A stretch of DNA of 56,643 nt from Akkermansiaceae bacterium UBA2367. Lineage in GTDB: Bacteria; Verrucomicrobiota; Verrucomicrobiia; Verrucomicrobiales; DEV007. Of the stretch, positions 38,637-48,613 are shown piece after piece (position 1 is the first letter of the stretch; every line of letters begins with the position of its first letter). The stretch is taken from positions 1 through 56,643 of the forward strand of contig DDTJ01000006.1 of assembly GCA_002344525.1 (NCBI GenBank), read 5' to 3'. The notes beneath the pieces are model-generated. The model was given only the letters and a program-made list of their open reading frames with translations. It ran no database searches and was not told the DNA's origin. A program made the translations under genes and the position numbers.

Positions 38637-40778
38637 ATGAACCAATTCGGCGCAGGTCCCTCGCAGCCCGCCCCATCCGAGCCCCTCTTTCCGGGATTCC
38701 CCACCTTGGATCTGGGGCGTCTCGTCTCGGTGGTGTGGCGGCGGCTCTGGTTGGCGGCGCTGGTCGCGGCGGTTTTCACGGGTTTAGCCGTCGTCTACGT
38801 GCAGACCGCGCCGAAGATCTACCAGTCCAGCGCCGTGATCTACGTCGATCCGAAGAACGAGGGCGCGGTCTTCGAGGGGCTGAAAGGCGTGCGCCAGGCG
38901 AGCTGGGAGTCGCTCGACGCCCTCAAGTCCATGGCCGAGGGCATCCGCAACGGCACCGTCATCCTGCGGGTGGTGGAGCGGCTGAAGCTGCGCGAGGACG
39001 CGGACTTCCTCCCTCCGAAGCCGGGGGGCTATGCCGACGCCGAACTGGTCGATCTGATCGCGAGGCGAGTCGACGCGGAGCTGCGCCGGGGCACCCGTCT
39101 CATCGACGTCTCGGTGAAGGACCGCTCCCCCGAGCGTGCCCAGGCGATGACGGCGGCCTTCATCGAGGAGTTTCAGGATCTCATCCGCGAGCAGAACCGC
39201 GCCTCGGCGGAGAAAAGCCGCACCACCTTGGAGGAGGAAGCGGCTGCCCAGCTCGCCCGCGTCCATGCGGTCGAGGAGAAGCTGCAGGAGTTCCGCCTGA
39301 AGCACACCGATGTCGCCCTCGACGAGAACCGCGACCTCACCTCGACGAAGCTGGAGGATCTCGACAAGCTCCTCAGCGCCGCCGCCAACGACGTCCTCCT
39401 GAAACGCGCCGAGCTGGAGCAATACCAGGAGATCCCCGACTCGGAGATCGAGCGCGTCCTCGAGATCGGCAACTACGGGAGCCAGGACCATGTCCAGAAG
39501 ATGATCCTCGCCCGCAACCAGAAGCGCGCCGAATTCGTCCGCATCAAGGAGCAGCACACCCCGGCCCACCCGACCTACCAGGCCTACGAGGCCGACCTGC
39601 GCGGCTTGGAGGAGGAGATGCGCCTCGTCTCCCGGAGTATCGGCGAATCTATCGAGCAAGGCTACGCCCGCGCCGTCGAGCACGAGAAGAAGCTGCGCCA
39701 GACCGTCCAGGACCAGAAGCTGAAACTCATCGAGGTGGACGGGATCATGAAGGAGTTCCGCACCCATGTCCGCGCCGTGGAGGCGGCCACCTCGACCTAC
39801 ACGCGGCTCCTCGACCGCATCAACGACACCGATGTCACCCGCGGCGTGGATGAGACGGTGGTGCGCACCTTCTCCGAACCGCTCGTGCCGACCCACGCGG
39901 TCTCGCCGAAAAAGACCCTCACAGTCGCCGCCGCGGGCGTCTTTGGGACCATGGCCGGCCTCGCCCTCGTCCTCGCCATCGGCCTGCTCGACCGCACCCT
40001 GCACAGCCGCCGCCAGGTCGAATCGACCCTCGGCCTCGCCGTGCTCGCGGAAATCCCCCGCGCTTTCCCCAAGGACCGCGACCTCGGCGAGACGCTCTTC
40101 GTCACCCGTGACCCCACCTCGCTCGTGAGCGAGGGCATCCGCTCGCTGCGTACCTCGCTCTCGGCTCACGCGCCGCGCAGCGTGATGGTCACGAGCGCCT
40201 CGCCGGGCGAGGGTAAGAGTTTTCTCGCCGCGAACCTCGCCATCCTCCAAGCGAACATGGGATACCGCACCCTGCTCGTGGACGCTGACTTCCGTCGGCC
40301 CAGCATGGCGGGGATCTTCATCGACCCGCTCCGGGGGAGGGAGGGGCAGGAAGGGCTCGCCACCCAGGGCTTCTGCCAGGAGACGGCTTTCAAGAACCTC
40401 CATCTCATCTCCTGCGGGCGCTTCGCCTCGGACACGGGCGAGCCGATGAACGGAGAGATTTTCGCCCGCATGCTGCACGAGGCCTATGCCTCCTTCGACT
40501 GCGTCATCATCGACACCAGCCCCATCCTCGCCGTCAGCGACGGGCTGAACTACTCGCGCCACGCCGACGCCGTCGTCCTCGTGGTGCGGGCGGGCGAGAC
40601 CGGAGCCGATTCGGCGAAGCAGGCCGTGCGCGAGCTCCAGCGGATGCGGGCGGCCCTCGTCGGCGTCGTCCTCAACAGCCTCGACGGAGGCAGCGTGACC
40701 CGCGCCGCCTACGTGAGGGACTCGGCCGCCGCCCTGCCGGGCGCGCGCAGGCACCTCCCTGCGGGCACGGTCGGATGA
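38637..40778 (+). CDS. Wzc-type polysaccharide co-polymerase with BY-kinase-like ATPase
   Basis: 713 residues. A first membrane helix is at about 37-60 (WLAALVAAVFTGLAVVYVQ), followed by a Wzz-like domain (YQSSAVIYVDP) and a long coiled coil (about 180-370, EEEAAAQLARVHAVEEKLQEF). A second helix lies near 430-455. The cytoplasmic ATPase has Walker A (SASPGEGKSFLAANLA), Walker A' (LLVDADFRRPSM) and Walker B (CVIIDTSPILAVSDG). The usual C-terminal tyrosine cluster is absent: the tail is short (VRDSAAALPGARRHLP). It may therefore not autophosphorylate like classical BY-kinases. It would control chain length and export of the exopolysaccharide. First gene of the cluster. Confidence 0.92.
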   Translation: MNQFGAGPSQPAPSEPLFPGFPTLDLGRLVSVVWRRLWLAALVAAVFTGLAVVYVQTAPKIYQSSAVIYVDPKNEGAVFEGLKGVRQASWESLDALKSMAEGIRNGTVILRVVERLKLREDADFLPPKPGGYADAELVDLIARRVDAELRRGTRLIDVSVKDRSPERAQAMTAAFIEEFQDLIREQNRASAEKSRTTLEEEAAAQLARVHAVEEKLQEFRLKHTDVALDENRDLTSTKLEDLDKLLSAAANDVLLKRAELEQYQEIPDSEIERVLEIGNYGSQDHVQKMILARNQKRAEFVRIKEQHTPAHPTYQAYEADLRGLEEEMRLVSRSIGESIEQGYARAVEHEKKLRQTVQDQKLKLIEVDGIMKEFRTHVRAVEAATSTYTRLLDRINDTDVTRGVDETVVRTFSEPLVPTHAVSPKKTLTVAAAGVFGTMAGLALVLAIGLLDRTLHSRRQVESTLGLAVLAEIPRAFPKDRDLGETLFVTRDPTSLVSEGIRSLRTSLSAHAPRSVMVTSASPGEGKSFLAANLAILQANMGYRTLLVDADFRRPSMAGIFIDPLRGREGQEGLATQGFCQETAFKNLHLISCGRFASDTGEPMNGEIFARMLHEAYASFDCVIIDTSPILAVSDGLNYSRHADAVVLVVRAGETGADSAKQAVRELQRMRAALVGVVLNSLDGGSVTRAAYVRDSAAALPGARRHLPAGTVG

Positions 40779-40797
40779 ACTTTTCCATTTTTCCACG

Positions 40798-42279
40798 ATG
40801 AGCGAACCACTTCTCAGAGGGAAAACTCCCTCCTTCCCCTCGCGGCAGCCCTTGAGGCAGACCGCCGAAACGTCGCGAGCGAGATACCACCGCCTCGTCG
40901 CCGGGGCCTTCGTCGCCGACCTCCTCATGGTGGCCTCATCGTTGTTGCTGGCGCAGTGGATCCGTTTCGAGACGCCGCTGGCGGGCTTCGGCGTACCCTT
41001 CGAGGACGAGTTCCGCTTTGGCGACTATCTAGGCCACAGCATCCTCGGCATCGCTCTGATGATGGGGATGCTCGTCAACTTCCGCCTCTACGCGCGGGAG
41101 AACCTCCTCTCCTACACGAACACGTTGCGTATCCTTTTCAAAGCGTCCTTCGTCTGGATCCTGAGCTACCTCGCCCTGACCCTGATCCTGAAATTCGACC
41201 CGCCCATCTCGCGGATTTTCTGCGCCATCGGCCTGCTCACCACCCTGACCATCCTCCCGCTCTGGCGCGGCCTCCTCTGGCGGATCGCGAGCCGCGAGGA
41301 GCATTCGTGCAGCCTGCGCCAGCGCGCCCTCGTCGTCGGTTGGAGCAAGGACTTCTCCCGCGCCGCGAAGGTCTTCTCCGACGCGCCCGACCGCCCCTTC
41401 GACATCGTGGGCGTGGTCGCGCCTCCCGGCGGCGAATTCCAGGAGCCGGTGCCCCCGCACCTGCCGGTGATGGGCTCCTACGAGTCCCTCGACATGCTCC
41501 TCCAACTCGGCGTCTGCCAGATGGTGGTCGTCGCGGACGACGCCCTCAAGACGGGCACGCTCATGCACATCGCCTCGGTCTGCGAGAAGGAGATGGTCGA
41601 GTTCAAGCTCGTCCCGACCTGCTTCCAGGTCCTTCTCAGCGGATTGCACCTGGAGTCGGTTGGCGGCATCCCCATCCTCGGGATCTCGCGGCTGCCGCTG
41701 CACTCCACGGTGAACCAGTACGTGAAGCGCTTCGTCGATATCGTCGGCGGGCTCGTCGGGCTGACCCTCGCCGCCCCGATCATCGCGATCTTCGGCCTGC
41801 TCATCTACCGGGAAAGCCCCGGGCCGATCTTCTACCGCCAGCGCCGTCTCGGGGCGAACGGGAAGCTCTTCGACATGGTCAAGTTGCGCAGCATGAAGCT
41901 CGACGCCGAGAAGACCGGGGTCGGCTGGACGGTGAAGGACGACCCCCGCTGCCTCCGTGTCGGGGCCTTCATGCGACGGTGGAACATCGACGAGATCCCG
42001 CAGTTCTGGAACGTGCTCAAGGGCGACATGAGCCTCGTTGGCCCGCGTCCCGAGCGCCCCGAATTGATCGAGCAGTTCAAGGAGGAGATCCCCCACTACA
42101 ACGCCCGCCACAACATCAAGCCCGGCATCACCGGATGGGCGCAGGTCAACGGCCTGCGCGGCGACACCGACCTCTCCGAGCGCGTCCGCTTCGACCTGCA
42201 TTACATCGAGAACTGGAACGTGCTCCTCGACTTCCAGATCATGTTCCTCACTTTCGTGAAACGCCAGGGGGCTTGTTAG
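40798..42279 (+). CDS. Polyprenyl-phosphate glycosylphosphotransferase (WcaJ/WbaP type)
   Basis: 493 residues. Four N-terminal membrane helices (about 20-160) precede a CoA-binding-like domain (ALVVGWSKDFSRAAKVF). A fifth membrane segment (VDIVGGLVGLTLAAPIIAIFGLLIY) leads into the catalytic domain: SPGPIFYRQRRLGANGKLFDMVKLRSM, RRWNIDEIPQFWNVLKGDMSLVGPRPE, and KPGITGWAQVNG. It transfers a hexose-1-phosphate to undecaprenyl phosphate, the first step of exopolysaccharide unit assembly, at the inner membrane. It lies 19 bp after the Wzc-like gene. The sugar is not readable from sequence, but glucose or galactose is usual. Confidence 0.94.
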   Translation: MSEPLLRGKTPSFPSRQPLRQTAETSRARYHRLVAGAFVADLLMVASSLLLAQWIRFETPLAGFGVPFEDEFRFGDYLGHSILGIALMMGMLVNFRLYARENLLSYTNTLRILFKASFVWILSYLALTLILKFDPPISRIFCAIGLLTTLTILPLWRGLLWRIASREEHSCSLRQRALVVGWSKDFSRAAKVFSDAPDRPFDIVGVVAPPGGEFQEPVPPHLPVMGSYESLDMLLQLGVCQMVVVADDALKTGTLMHIASVCEKEMVEFKLVPTCFQVLLSGLHLESVGGIPILGISRLPLHSTVNQYVKRFVDIVGGLVGLTLAAPIIAIFGLLIYRESPGPIFYRQRRLGANGKLFDMVKLRSMKLDAEKTGVGWTVKDDPRCLRVGAFMRRWNIDEIPQFWNVLKGDMSLVGPRPERPELIEQFKEEIPHYNARHNIKPGITGWAQVNGLRGDTDLSERVRFDLHYIENWNVLLDFQIMFLTFVKRQGAC

Positions 42280-42285
42280 GGGCAT

Positions 42286-42350
42286 GAGTCATGGGTCACG
42301 AGTCATGGGGCCTTTGTCCGGCTCTCAACTTTCAACGATCAACTCTCAAC
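42286..42350. repeat. Two heptanucleotide-period arrays
   Basis: GAGTCAT/GGGTCAC/GAGTCAT (42286-42306) and TCTCAAC/TTTCAAC/GATCAAC/TCTCAAC (42323-42350) fill most of the 96-bp gap between two exopolysaccharide genes. The GGGTCAC and GAGTCAC words recur at 52246-52266. Confidence 0.75.
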
Positions 42351-42375
42351 TCCCCTGAACCTCCTCCGACAGGCC

Positions 42376-43926
42376 TTGGCCAACGATCAGGCCGAGATCG
42401 ACGCCCCGCCCTCGCCTTCGCTGGGGTGGTTCCGTTGGATCTTCATCGCCTTCCTCCTGTCGTTCGTCTTCGACTACAAGTCGCCCGACCTTGAGTTCGG
42501 CGCGACCTCGACGGGCGGCTCGCTGTTCCAGTTCGCCTTCCTCGGGATCGCCATGCTCTCGGGCGGGCTGGTGACTTTGTTCGGATGGAAGAGGCTCCTC
42601 GTCCGGCCCGGGGTCTATCTGGTGCTGCTGTGGTGGGGCTACGCCGTCCTGTCCATCGCCGTCGCCTTCCTCTGGGGGAACGAGACGGGCCGCATCCTGC
42701 GCCTCGCCATCCCCCTGCTCCTCGTCGGTTTCGGGCTGAACGCCACCCTCGTCGTCGCGGCCTGCGGGATGCGGGCGGGCGAGGCGGTGCGCTGGTTCCT
42801 CTTCGCCGCTCTCGTCAACGTGGGCTGGCGCTTCGTCTTCGGCGTGCTCTTCTCCGGCACGCCGCTCTCGGAGATCCGCATGGAGATCCTCAGCCCGGCG
42901 ATCGGCTTCCTCTTCGCATGGGCGGGCTGCGCCTTCCTGCTGCGGCACCGTTTCACCTGGTGGAGCCTCTTCATCCTCGGCGTGCCGCTCGCCGTGGCCG
43001 CGATCTCGATCACGCGAAGCCTCGCCCTGCCGCTCGTCGTCTCCTTCCTCACGGCGGGCTTCTGCCTCGGCCTCGCCATGCTCTGGCGGATGTACGACGC
43101 CCGTTTCCCCTTCCGCAAGATCGGGCCGCTCATCGCGATGGGCGTTGGCATGGTCTTCGTCATCGTCGGGACCGCCCTCGCCCAGCCAAACCTAGCGGAG
43201 CGCTGGCACCAGCGCCTCTTCGACAACCGCGGCGAGAGCGGCGCGACCACCGAGGACCTCTCCTCGCTGATGCGGAAAGCCGAGGCCAAATCCATGTGGG
43301 ACATCCTCGCGAAGGAACCCCACAGCTTCATTTACGGGCGCGGCCTCGGGGCCGCCTACTACTGGGACGAGTCCTACTACCCCGAGCTCTTCCTCGTCTA
43401 CCCGAACGACCGCCACCAGTTCCCCGACGAGATCTACACCGCCGGGCACAGCATCTGGACCTACACGCTTTTCTCCACCGGCTTCATCGGCATCGGCGTC
43501 ACCCTGCTCTCCTTCTTCATCCCCATGGGCCTCAGCCTCCACGCCGCGAGGCTGAACTCCCTTACGGTGATGGGGCCTCGGGCCTGGGACTCCTTCCTCG
43601 TCTTCCTGCCCTTCGTCGCGATGTGGGCCACCCTCAGCGAAAGCGTCACGCGCAACCCCTTCGACGAACGTTTCACCGGGGTGCTCTTCGCCTTCATGAT
43701 GGCGCTGCCGCAGTTCTTCTACAACCGCGCCTTCTACCTCCGCTACCGCGAGGCCCTCGGCCAGGACGCGCCGCAGATCATCCTCGACGAGGAGACCGCG
43801 ACGAGCCTGGGCGAAGCCGATCGGGCCGAGCGTCCGCTCTTCCAAGGGCGGGCGGGTTCCCACCACCTCGTCGGGTGCCGCTACGAATTCGAACCCCCGT
43901 CCGGAAAAGCCTCCGCCGAGCCATGA
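42376..43926 (+). CDS. O-antigen/exopolysaccharide polymerase-like membrane protein
   Basis: 516 residues with about ten to twelve hydrophobic segments (FRWIFIAFLLSFVF, LFQFAFLGIAMLSGGLV, VYLVLLWWGYAVLSIAV and so on) and a large loop near 310-370 (KEPHSFIYGRGLGAAYYWDESYYP). This is the layout of Wzy/O-antigen ligase-like polymerases. The only reasonable start is TTG at 42376, since no ATG or GTG lies upstream in frame after the heptamer array. The last 60 residues are soluble. Its stop overlaps the next start (ATGA). It probably polymerises the repeat unit on the periplasmic side. Confidence 0.75.
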   Translation: MANDQAEIDAPPSPSLGWFRWIFIAFLLSFVFDYKSPDLEFGATSTGGSLFQFAFLGIAMLSGGLVTLFGWKRLLVRPGVYLVLLWWGYAVLSIAVAFLWGNETGRILRLAIPLLLVGFGLNATLVVAACGMRAGEAVRWFLFAALVNVGWRFVFGVLFSGTPLSEIRMEILSPAIGFLFAWAGCAFLLRHRFTWWSLFILGVPLAVAAISITRSLALPLVVSFLTAGFCLGLAMLWRMYDARFPFRKIGPLIAMGVGMVFVIVGTALAQPNLAERWHQRLFDNRGESGATTEDLSSLMRKAEAKSMWDILAKEPHSFIYGRGLGAAYYWDESYYPELFLVYPNDRHQFPDEIYTAGHSIWTYTLFSTGFIGIGVTLLSFFIPMGLSLHAARLNSLTVMGPRAWDSFLVFLPFVAMWATLSESVTRNPFDERFTGVLFAFMMALPQFFYNRAFYLRYREALGQDAPQIILDEETATSLGEADRAERPLFQGRAGSHHLVGCRYEFEPPSGKASAEP

Positions 43927-45182
43927 CCGCCGCCTTCGCCATCCTCTCCGTCGCGCTCTGGGGATCGCTCGCGCTCCTCGCGCACACCTACGCGGTCTAC
44001 CCGCTCGCGATGCGCCTGCTGGGGCGCGGGCGCGCGCTGCCGCCGGAGCGCTTCGAGTCCGACGACGAACTGCCCGAGGTCGCCGTGCTCATGGCCGTCT
44101 ACAACGAGGAGAAAGTGCTCGCCTCCACTCTCGCCTCCATCCTCGCCTCGGACTACCCGGCGGAGAAACTGAGTATTTTTATCGGCTCGGACGGATCGAC
44201 CGACCGCAGCGACGAGATCGTCGAGGGCTTCGCGAAGACCCATCCCCGCCTGCGCCTCGCGAACTTCGGCGGGCGCAACGGCAAGATCCGCGTCGTCAAC
44301 CGCCTCGCCGGGGACGCGGTGTCCGGGTTCCAGGATTCCGACAAAGCCCTCTTCGTCCTCTGCGACGCGAACATCGACTGGTCCCCTTCGATGCTGCGAC
44401 GTCTCGCCTCGCACTTCAAGCGCCCCGAGGTCGGCCTCGTCGGCGCGGCCGTGCTGGACCGCGCCCGCGAGCACGCCGGCATAGGCGACCAGGAGGAGGC
44501 CTACGTCGGGCAGGAGAACGCCGTGAAACACGCCGAGGGCGTCCTCTGGGGCCGCGTCATGGGCGTCTTCGGGGCCTGCTACGCGATGCGGGCGCGCCTC
44601 TTTGTACCCGTGCCGCCGCTGCACCTCGTCGACGACTTCTACCAGACCCTCGCCTGCTTCGAGCAAGGCGCCGATGCCATCGTCGATCTCGACGCGGTCT
44701 GCCACGAGGCCGTCTCCACCGACATCCGCGAGGAGTTCCGCCGCAAGCGCCGCATCGCCGCCGGAAATTTCCAGAACCTCCGCCGCTTCCGCTCCTTCCT
44801 CCAGCCGTGGAACAGCGACCTCGCCACGACCTTCGCCTTCTGGTCGCACAAGGGCCTGCGCTGGTTCGGGCCGCACCTTTTGATCGCAGGTTTCCTCTCC
44901 TGCCTCGTCCTTTCGGCGATCCATCCCGTCCACCTGTTGCCGCTGGGCGGCTTCCTCGCGGTCTTCGCGATGGCCCTCGCCGACCGTCTCCTGCCGGGGA
45001 AAGGAGGACGCCTCGCCAAGGTCTTCCGCTTCGCCCGCTACTTCCTGTCGATGAATCTGGCGCTGCTGCTGGGCTTCCTCGACTTCCTCCGCGGCCCGCG
45101 CACCAGCGTGTGGGAGCCGACCCGGCGCGAGGCCCCGGCGTCCGACGCGGCCCGCAAACCCGAACCCGCCCTGCGTCGATGA
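43923..45182 (+). CDS. Family 2 glycosyltransferase, membrane-bound
   Basis: 419 residues. The start at 43923 overlaps the previous stop. One N-terminal helix (FAILSVALWGSLALLAHTYAVYPL) leads to the GT2 core: VAVLMAVYNEEKVLASTLASILASDYP, GSDGSTDRSDEIV, LCDANIDWSPSML, and a late acceptor-site motif RRKRRIAAGNFQNLRRF. Two or three C-terminal membrane helices follow (LLIAGFLSCLVLSAI and others). It adds a sugar to the lipid-linked exopolysaccharide unit in the cytoplasm. Processive (cellulose-synthase-like) action is possible from the topology. Start and stop overlap both neighbours. Confidence 0.9.
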   Translation: MTAAFAILSVALWGSLALLAHTYAVYPLAMRLLGRGRALPPERFESDDELPEVAVLMAVYNEEKVLASTLASILASDYPAEKLSIFIGSDGSTDRSDEIVEGFAKTHPRLRLANFGGRNGKIRVVNRLAGDAVSGFQDSDKALFVLCDANIDWSPSMLRRLASHFKRPEVGLVGAAVLDRAREHAGIGDQEEAYVGQENAVKHAEGVLWGRVMGVFGACYAMRARLFVPVPPLHLVDDFYQTLACFEQGADAIVDLDAVCHEAVSTDIREEFRRKRRIAAGNFQNLRRFRSFLQPWNSDLATTFAFWSHKGLRWFGPHLLIAGFLSCLVLSAIHPVHLLPLGGFLAVFAMALADRLLPGKGGRLAKVFRFARYFLSMNLALLLGFLDFLRGPRTSVWEPTRREAPASDAARKPEPALRR

Positions 45183-46414
45183 AGCGTCCCTCCGTGCTCG
45201 TCACCCATCCGTGGATGTCCCGGGGCGGCTCCGAAGCCACCGCGATGTGGACGCTTCAGGCATTGCTGGACGACTACGACCTCACTTTCGTCACCGCCGC
45301 GCCGTTGGACGACGGGGAATGGGAAAAACTCAACCGCGCCTACGGCACCCGCGTCGATCCCGCCCGCCTCCGCTACGTCAAGGCTCCCGTCCTGCCCGGA
45401 GTCAACGGGCCGCTGCGCCTCGCGCATCTCCAGGTGCGGCGCTTCGAGCGCTTTTGCCATGGCCTCGCCCCCGGCTTCGACCTCTGCCTCAGCGCCTACA
45501 ACCCCGTCTGGTTCGGCCGTCCTGCGATCCAGCTTCTCGGCGACTTCAGTTTCAGCGAGGAGATGCGCCGCCGCCTCAACGCCCGCACCGACGCGCCCCT
45601 GCGCCACCGCGCCACGCCGCTGCGCCACCTCTACCTGAAGGTCGGCGATTGGATCGAGGTCGACCAGCCGCCCCTGTGCGAGCGCGGCGACCTCCTCCTC
45701 GCGAACTCGGCTTGGGCGGCCCGCCAGCTTGAGGAGCATTTCCGCGTCGGAACCCCCGGCGTCCTCCATCCCCCCGTGCCGCTGCCGAGTTCCTCCCGGG
45801 ATGAGGCCCAAGCGGGGGACGTGCGCGATCCCTTGTCCTTCGTCTGCCTCGGTCGCGTCGTGCCGGAGAAGGAGATCGAGCGAATGGTCTCCATCCTCGC
45901 CCGTGTTCGCGAACTCGGCTTTCCCGTGACCTTCACCATCGTCGGCGACTTCGGCCAGTCCGACTACGGTCGCGAGGTCGCCCGCCACATCGAGCGTCAG
46001 GGCGACTGGATCGCGACGCCCGGTTTCCTCACGATGGAGGAGAAGCGGCGGACGCTCTGTTCGCACACCTTCGCCCTGCACGCCTGCCGCATCGAGGCCT
46101 TCGGCATCGCCGTGGCGGAGATGGCCGCGATGGGTTGCGTCCCCTTCGTCCCGTCGAGCGGTGGGGCAGGGGAGATCGTGCCCTTCCCCGAACTCCAGTT
46201 CGAAAGCGACGACGAGGCCGTCGCGAAAATCACCGCCCTCCTCCGCGACCCCGCCCGGGTCCGCGAACTCTCCGGCCTGCTGCCGGGGCAGGTGGCGCGG
46301 TTCTCCCCGGAGCGCTTCGTGGAACGGCTCCGGGATTACGTGCAAGACTTCCTCCTCGCCCCCGCGAGACCCGCCCATGAAATTGTTCCGGAAAATTTGC
46401 CAGCGGCTCTCTGA
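45179..46414 (+). CDS. Family 4 glycosyltransferase
   Basis: 411 residues. The start at 45179 overlaps the upstream stop. GT-B fold: N-terminal VLVTHPWMSRGGSEATAMWTLQALL, then C-terminal donor-site strand SFVCLGRVVPEKEIERMVSILARV, and the E-x7-E motif EAFGIAVAEMAAMGCVPFVPSSGGAGE. Retaining mechanism by family. Cytoplasmic and peripheral to the membrane. It overlaps the PIG-L-type deacetylase gene by 38 bp, a sign of tightly linked translation. Confidence 0.92.
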   Translation: MKRPSVLVTHPWMSRGGSEATAMWTLQALLDDYDLTFVTAAPLDDGEWEKLNRAYGTRVDPARLRYVKAPVLPGVNGPLRLAHLQVRRFERFCHGLAPGFDLCLSAYNPVWFGRPAIQLLGDFSFSEEMRRRLNARTDAPLRHRATPLRHLYLKVGDWIEVDQPPLCERGDLLLANSAWAARQLEEHFRVGTPGVLHPPVPLPSSSRDEAQAGDVRDPLSFVCLGRVVPEKEIERMVSILARVRELGFPVTFTIVGDFGQSDYGREVARHIERQGDWIATPGFLTMEEKRRTLCSHTFALHACRIEAFGIAVAEMAAMGCVPFVPSSGGAGEIVPFPELQFESDDEAVAKITALLRDPARVRELSGLLPGQVARFSPERFVERLRDYVQDFLLAPARPAHEIVPENLPAAL

Positions 46415-47207
46415 TCCCGTCTTCTACCGGAAGCGGGTGCGCGGGCTGCTGCGCGGCTTCCGTTCGTTCAAGGATGGCGACGGGGACACGGCGGAGTGCT
46501 TCCGCGATCTCGACGTGGCCGTCGTCGTCGCCCACCCCGACGACGAGGTGTTCTGCTCCGGCCTCATCTGCGAATTGAAGCATCAGGGCGCCCGCGTCCG
46601 GCTCGTTTGCCTGACCAAGGGGGAGGGCGGGTCCAGCGGCGGGCATCCCCGCGACCAGCTCGGCCACATCCGCGCCGAGGAGATGAAGCGCTCCTGCGAG
46701 ATCCTCGGGATCGACGACTTGGCCTTCCTCGGCCACATCGACCCCGAGAGCAAGGGCTACCGTGTCTTCGCCCCCGAGGTCCCGGCGGCGGAGCTCGCCG
46801 CGCAGCTCCTCCCCCATCTCGCCGGGCGGGATCTCGTCGTCTCGCACGGCAGCAGCGGCGAATACTGGCATCCCGCCCACCTCCTCGTCTTCGAGGCGGT
46901 GAAGGAGGCGGTCTCGCGTCTCGGCAAGGAGACCGCCTGGCTCACCTTCTCGGCGCGCCAGATCGACCATCCCCTGCCGGATCTCGTGAACTGGGACGAC
47001 CGCGCCTTCTTCACCCTCGACGGCACCCGGCACGAGCGGCTCCGCCTCAAAGCCCTCAACTGCCACCGCACCCAGCTCGGATTGTTCTCCAAGTTCGCCC
47101 GCGGCAACCACGCCGACTTCATCCGCCTGACCAATCGCGAGGCGTACTCCCTGCAACGGCGGGGAACCCGGCTGCAAATCCCGGAACCGCCGGAGGAGGC
47201 GGGTTGA
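46377..47207 (+). CDS. PIG-L/LmbE-family deacetylase
   Basis: 276 residues from the ATG at 46377, inside the end of the preceding gene. The zinc motif AHPDDEVFCSG lies at about 49, with the partner His in HGSSGEYWHPAHL near 161. These are LmbE-type N-acetylglucosaminyl deacetylases. Here it probably de-N-acetylates a sugar or sugar-lipid of the exopolysaccharide. Last gene of the cluster. The basic N-terminus (KLFRKICQRL...YRKRVRGLLRGFR) could contact the membrane. Confidence 0.88.
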   Translation: MKLFRKICQRLSDPVFYRKRVRGLLRGFRSFKDGDGDTAECFRDLDVAVVVAHPDDEVFCSGLICELKHQGARVRLVCLTKGEGGSSGGHPRDQLGHIRAEEMKRSCEILGIDDLAFLGHIDPESKGYRVFAPEVPAAELAAQLLPHLAGRDLVVSHGSSGEYWHPAHLLVFEAVKEAVSRLGKETAWLTFSARQIDHPLPDLVNWDDRAFFTLDGTRHERLRLKALNCHRTQLGLFSKFARGNHADFIRLTNREAYSLQRRGTRLQIPEPPEEAG

Positions 47208-47452
47208 GGGAGGGGATCTGTGGCCGAGGCCATTGATCTCGGTCGAGCGTCGAAGACGAGGAAGGTCCACGGAAATCACGGCATGGCACGGAAAGAGGCT
47301 CGGCAGGGGAAGGATTCCGTGAGTTTCCGTGGATTCCGTGGGCAGTCTCCCACCGGACCGAATTCGCGGCCATTCGCTCTCATTTGCGGCCATTCGCGTT
47401 CAAAAAAAAATGAGGAACGCGAATTTGCGCGAATGGCCGCGAATCTTCGCGA

Positions 47453-48603
<1,151 letters not shown>

Positions 48604-48613
<10 letters not shown>

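Noticed and set aside
38784..40928. 714-codon minus-strand frame opposite the Wzc-like gene
   Set aside because: Low-complexity antisense frame; all conserved motifs lie on the plus strand.
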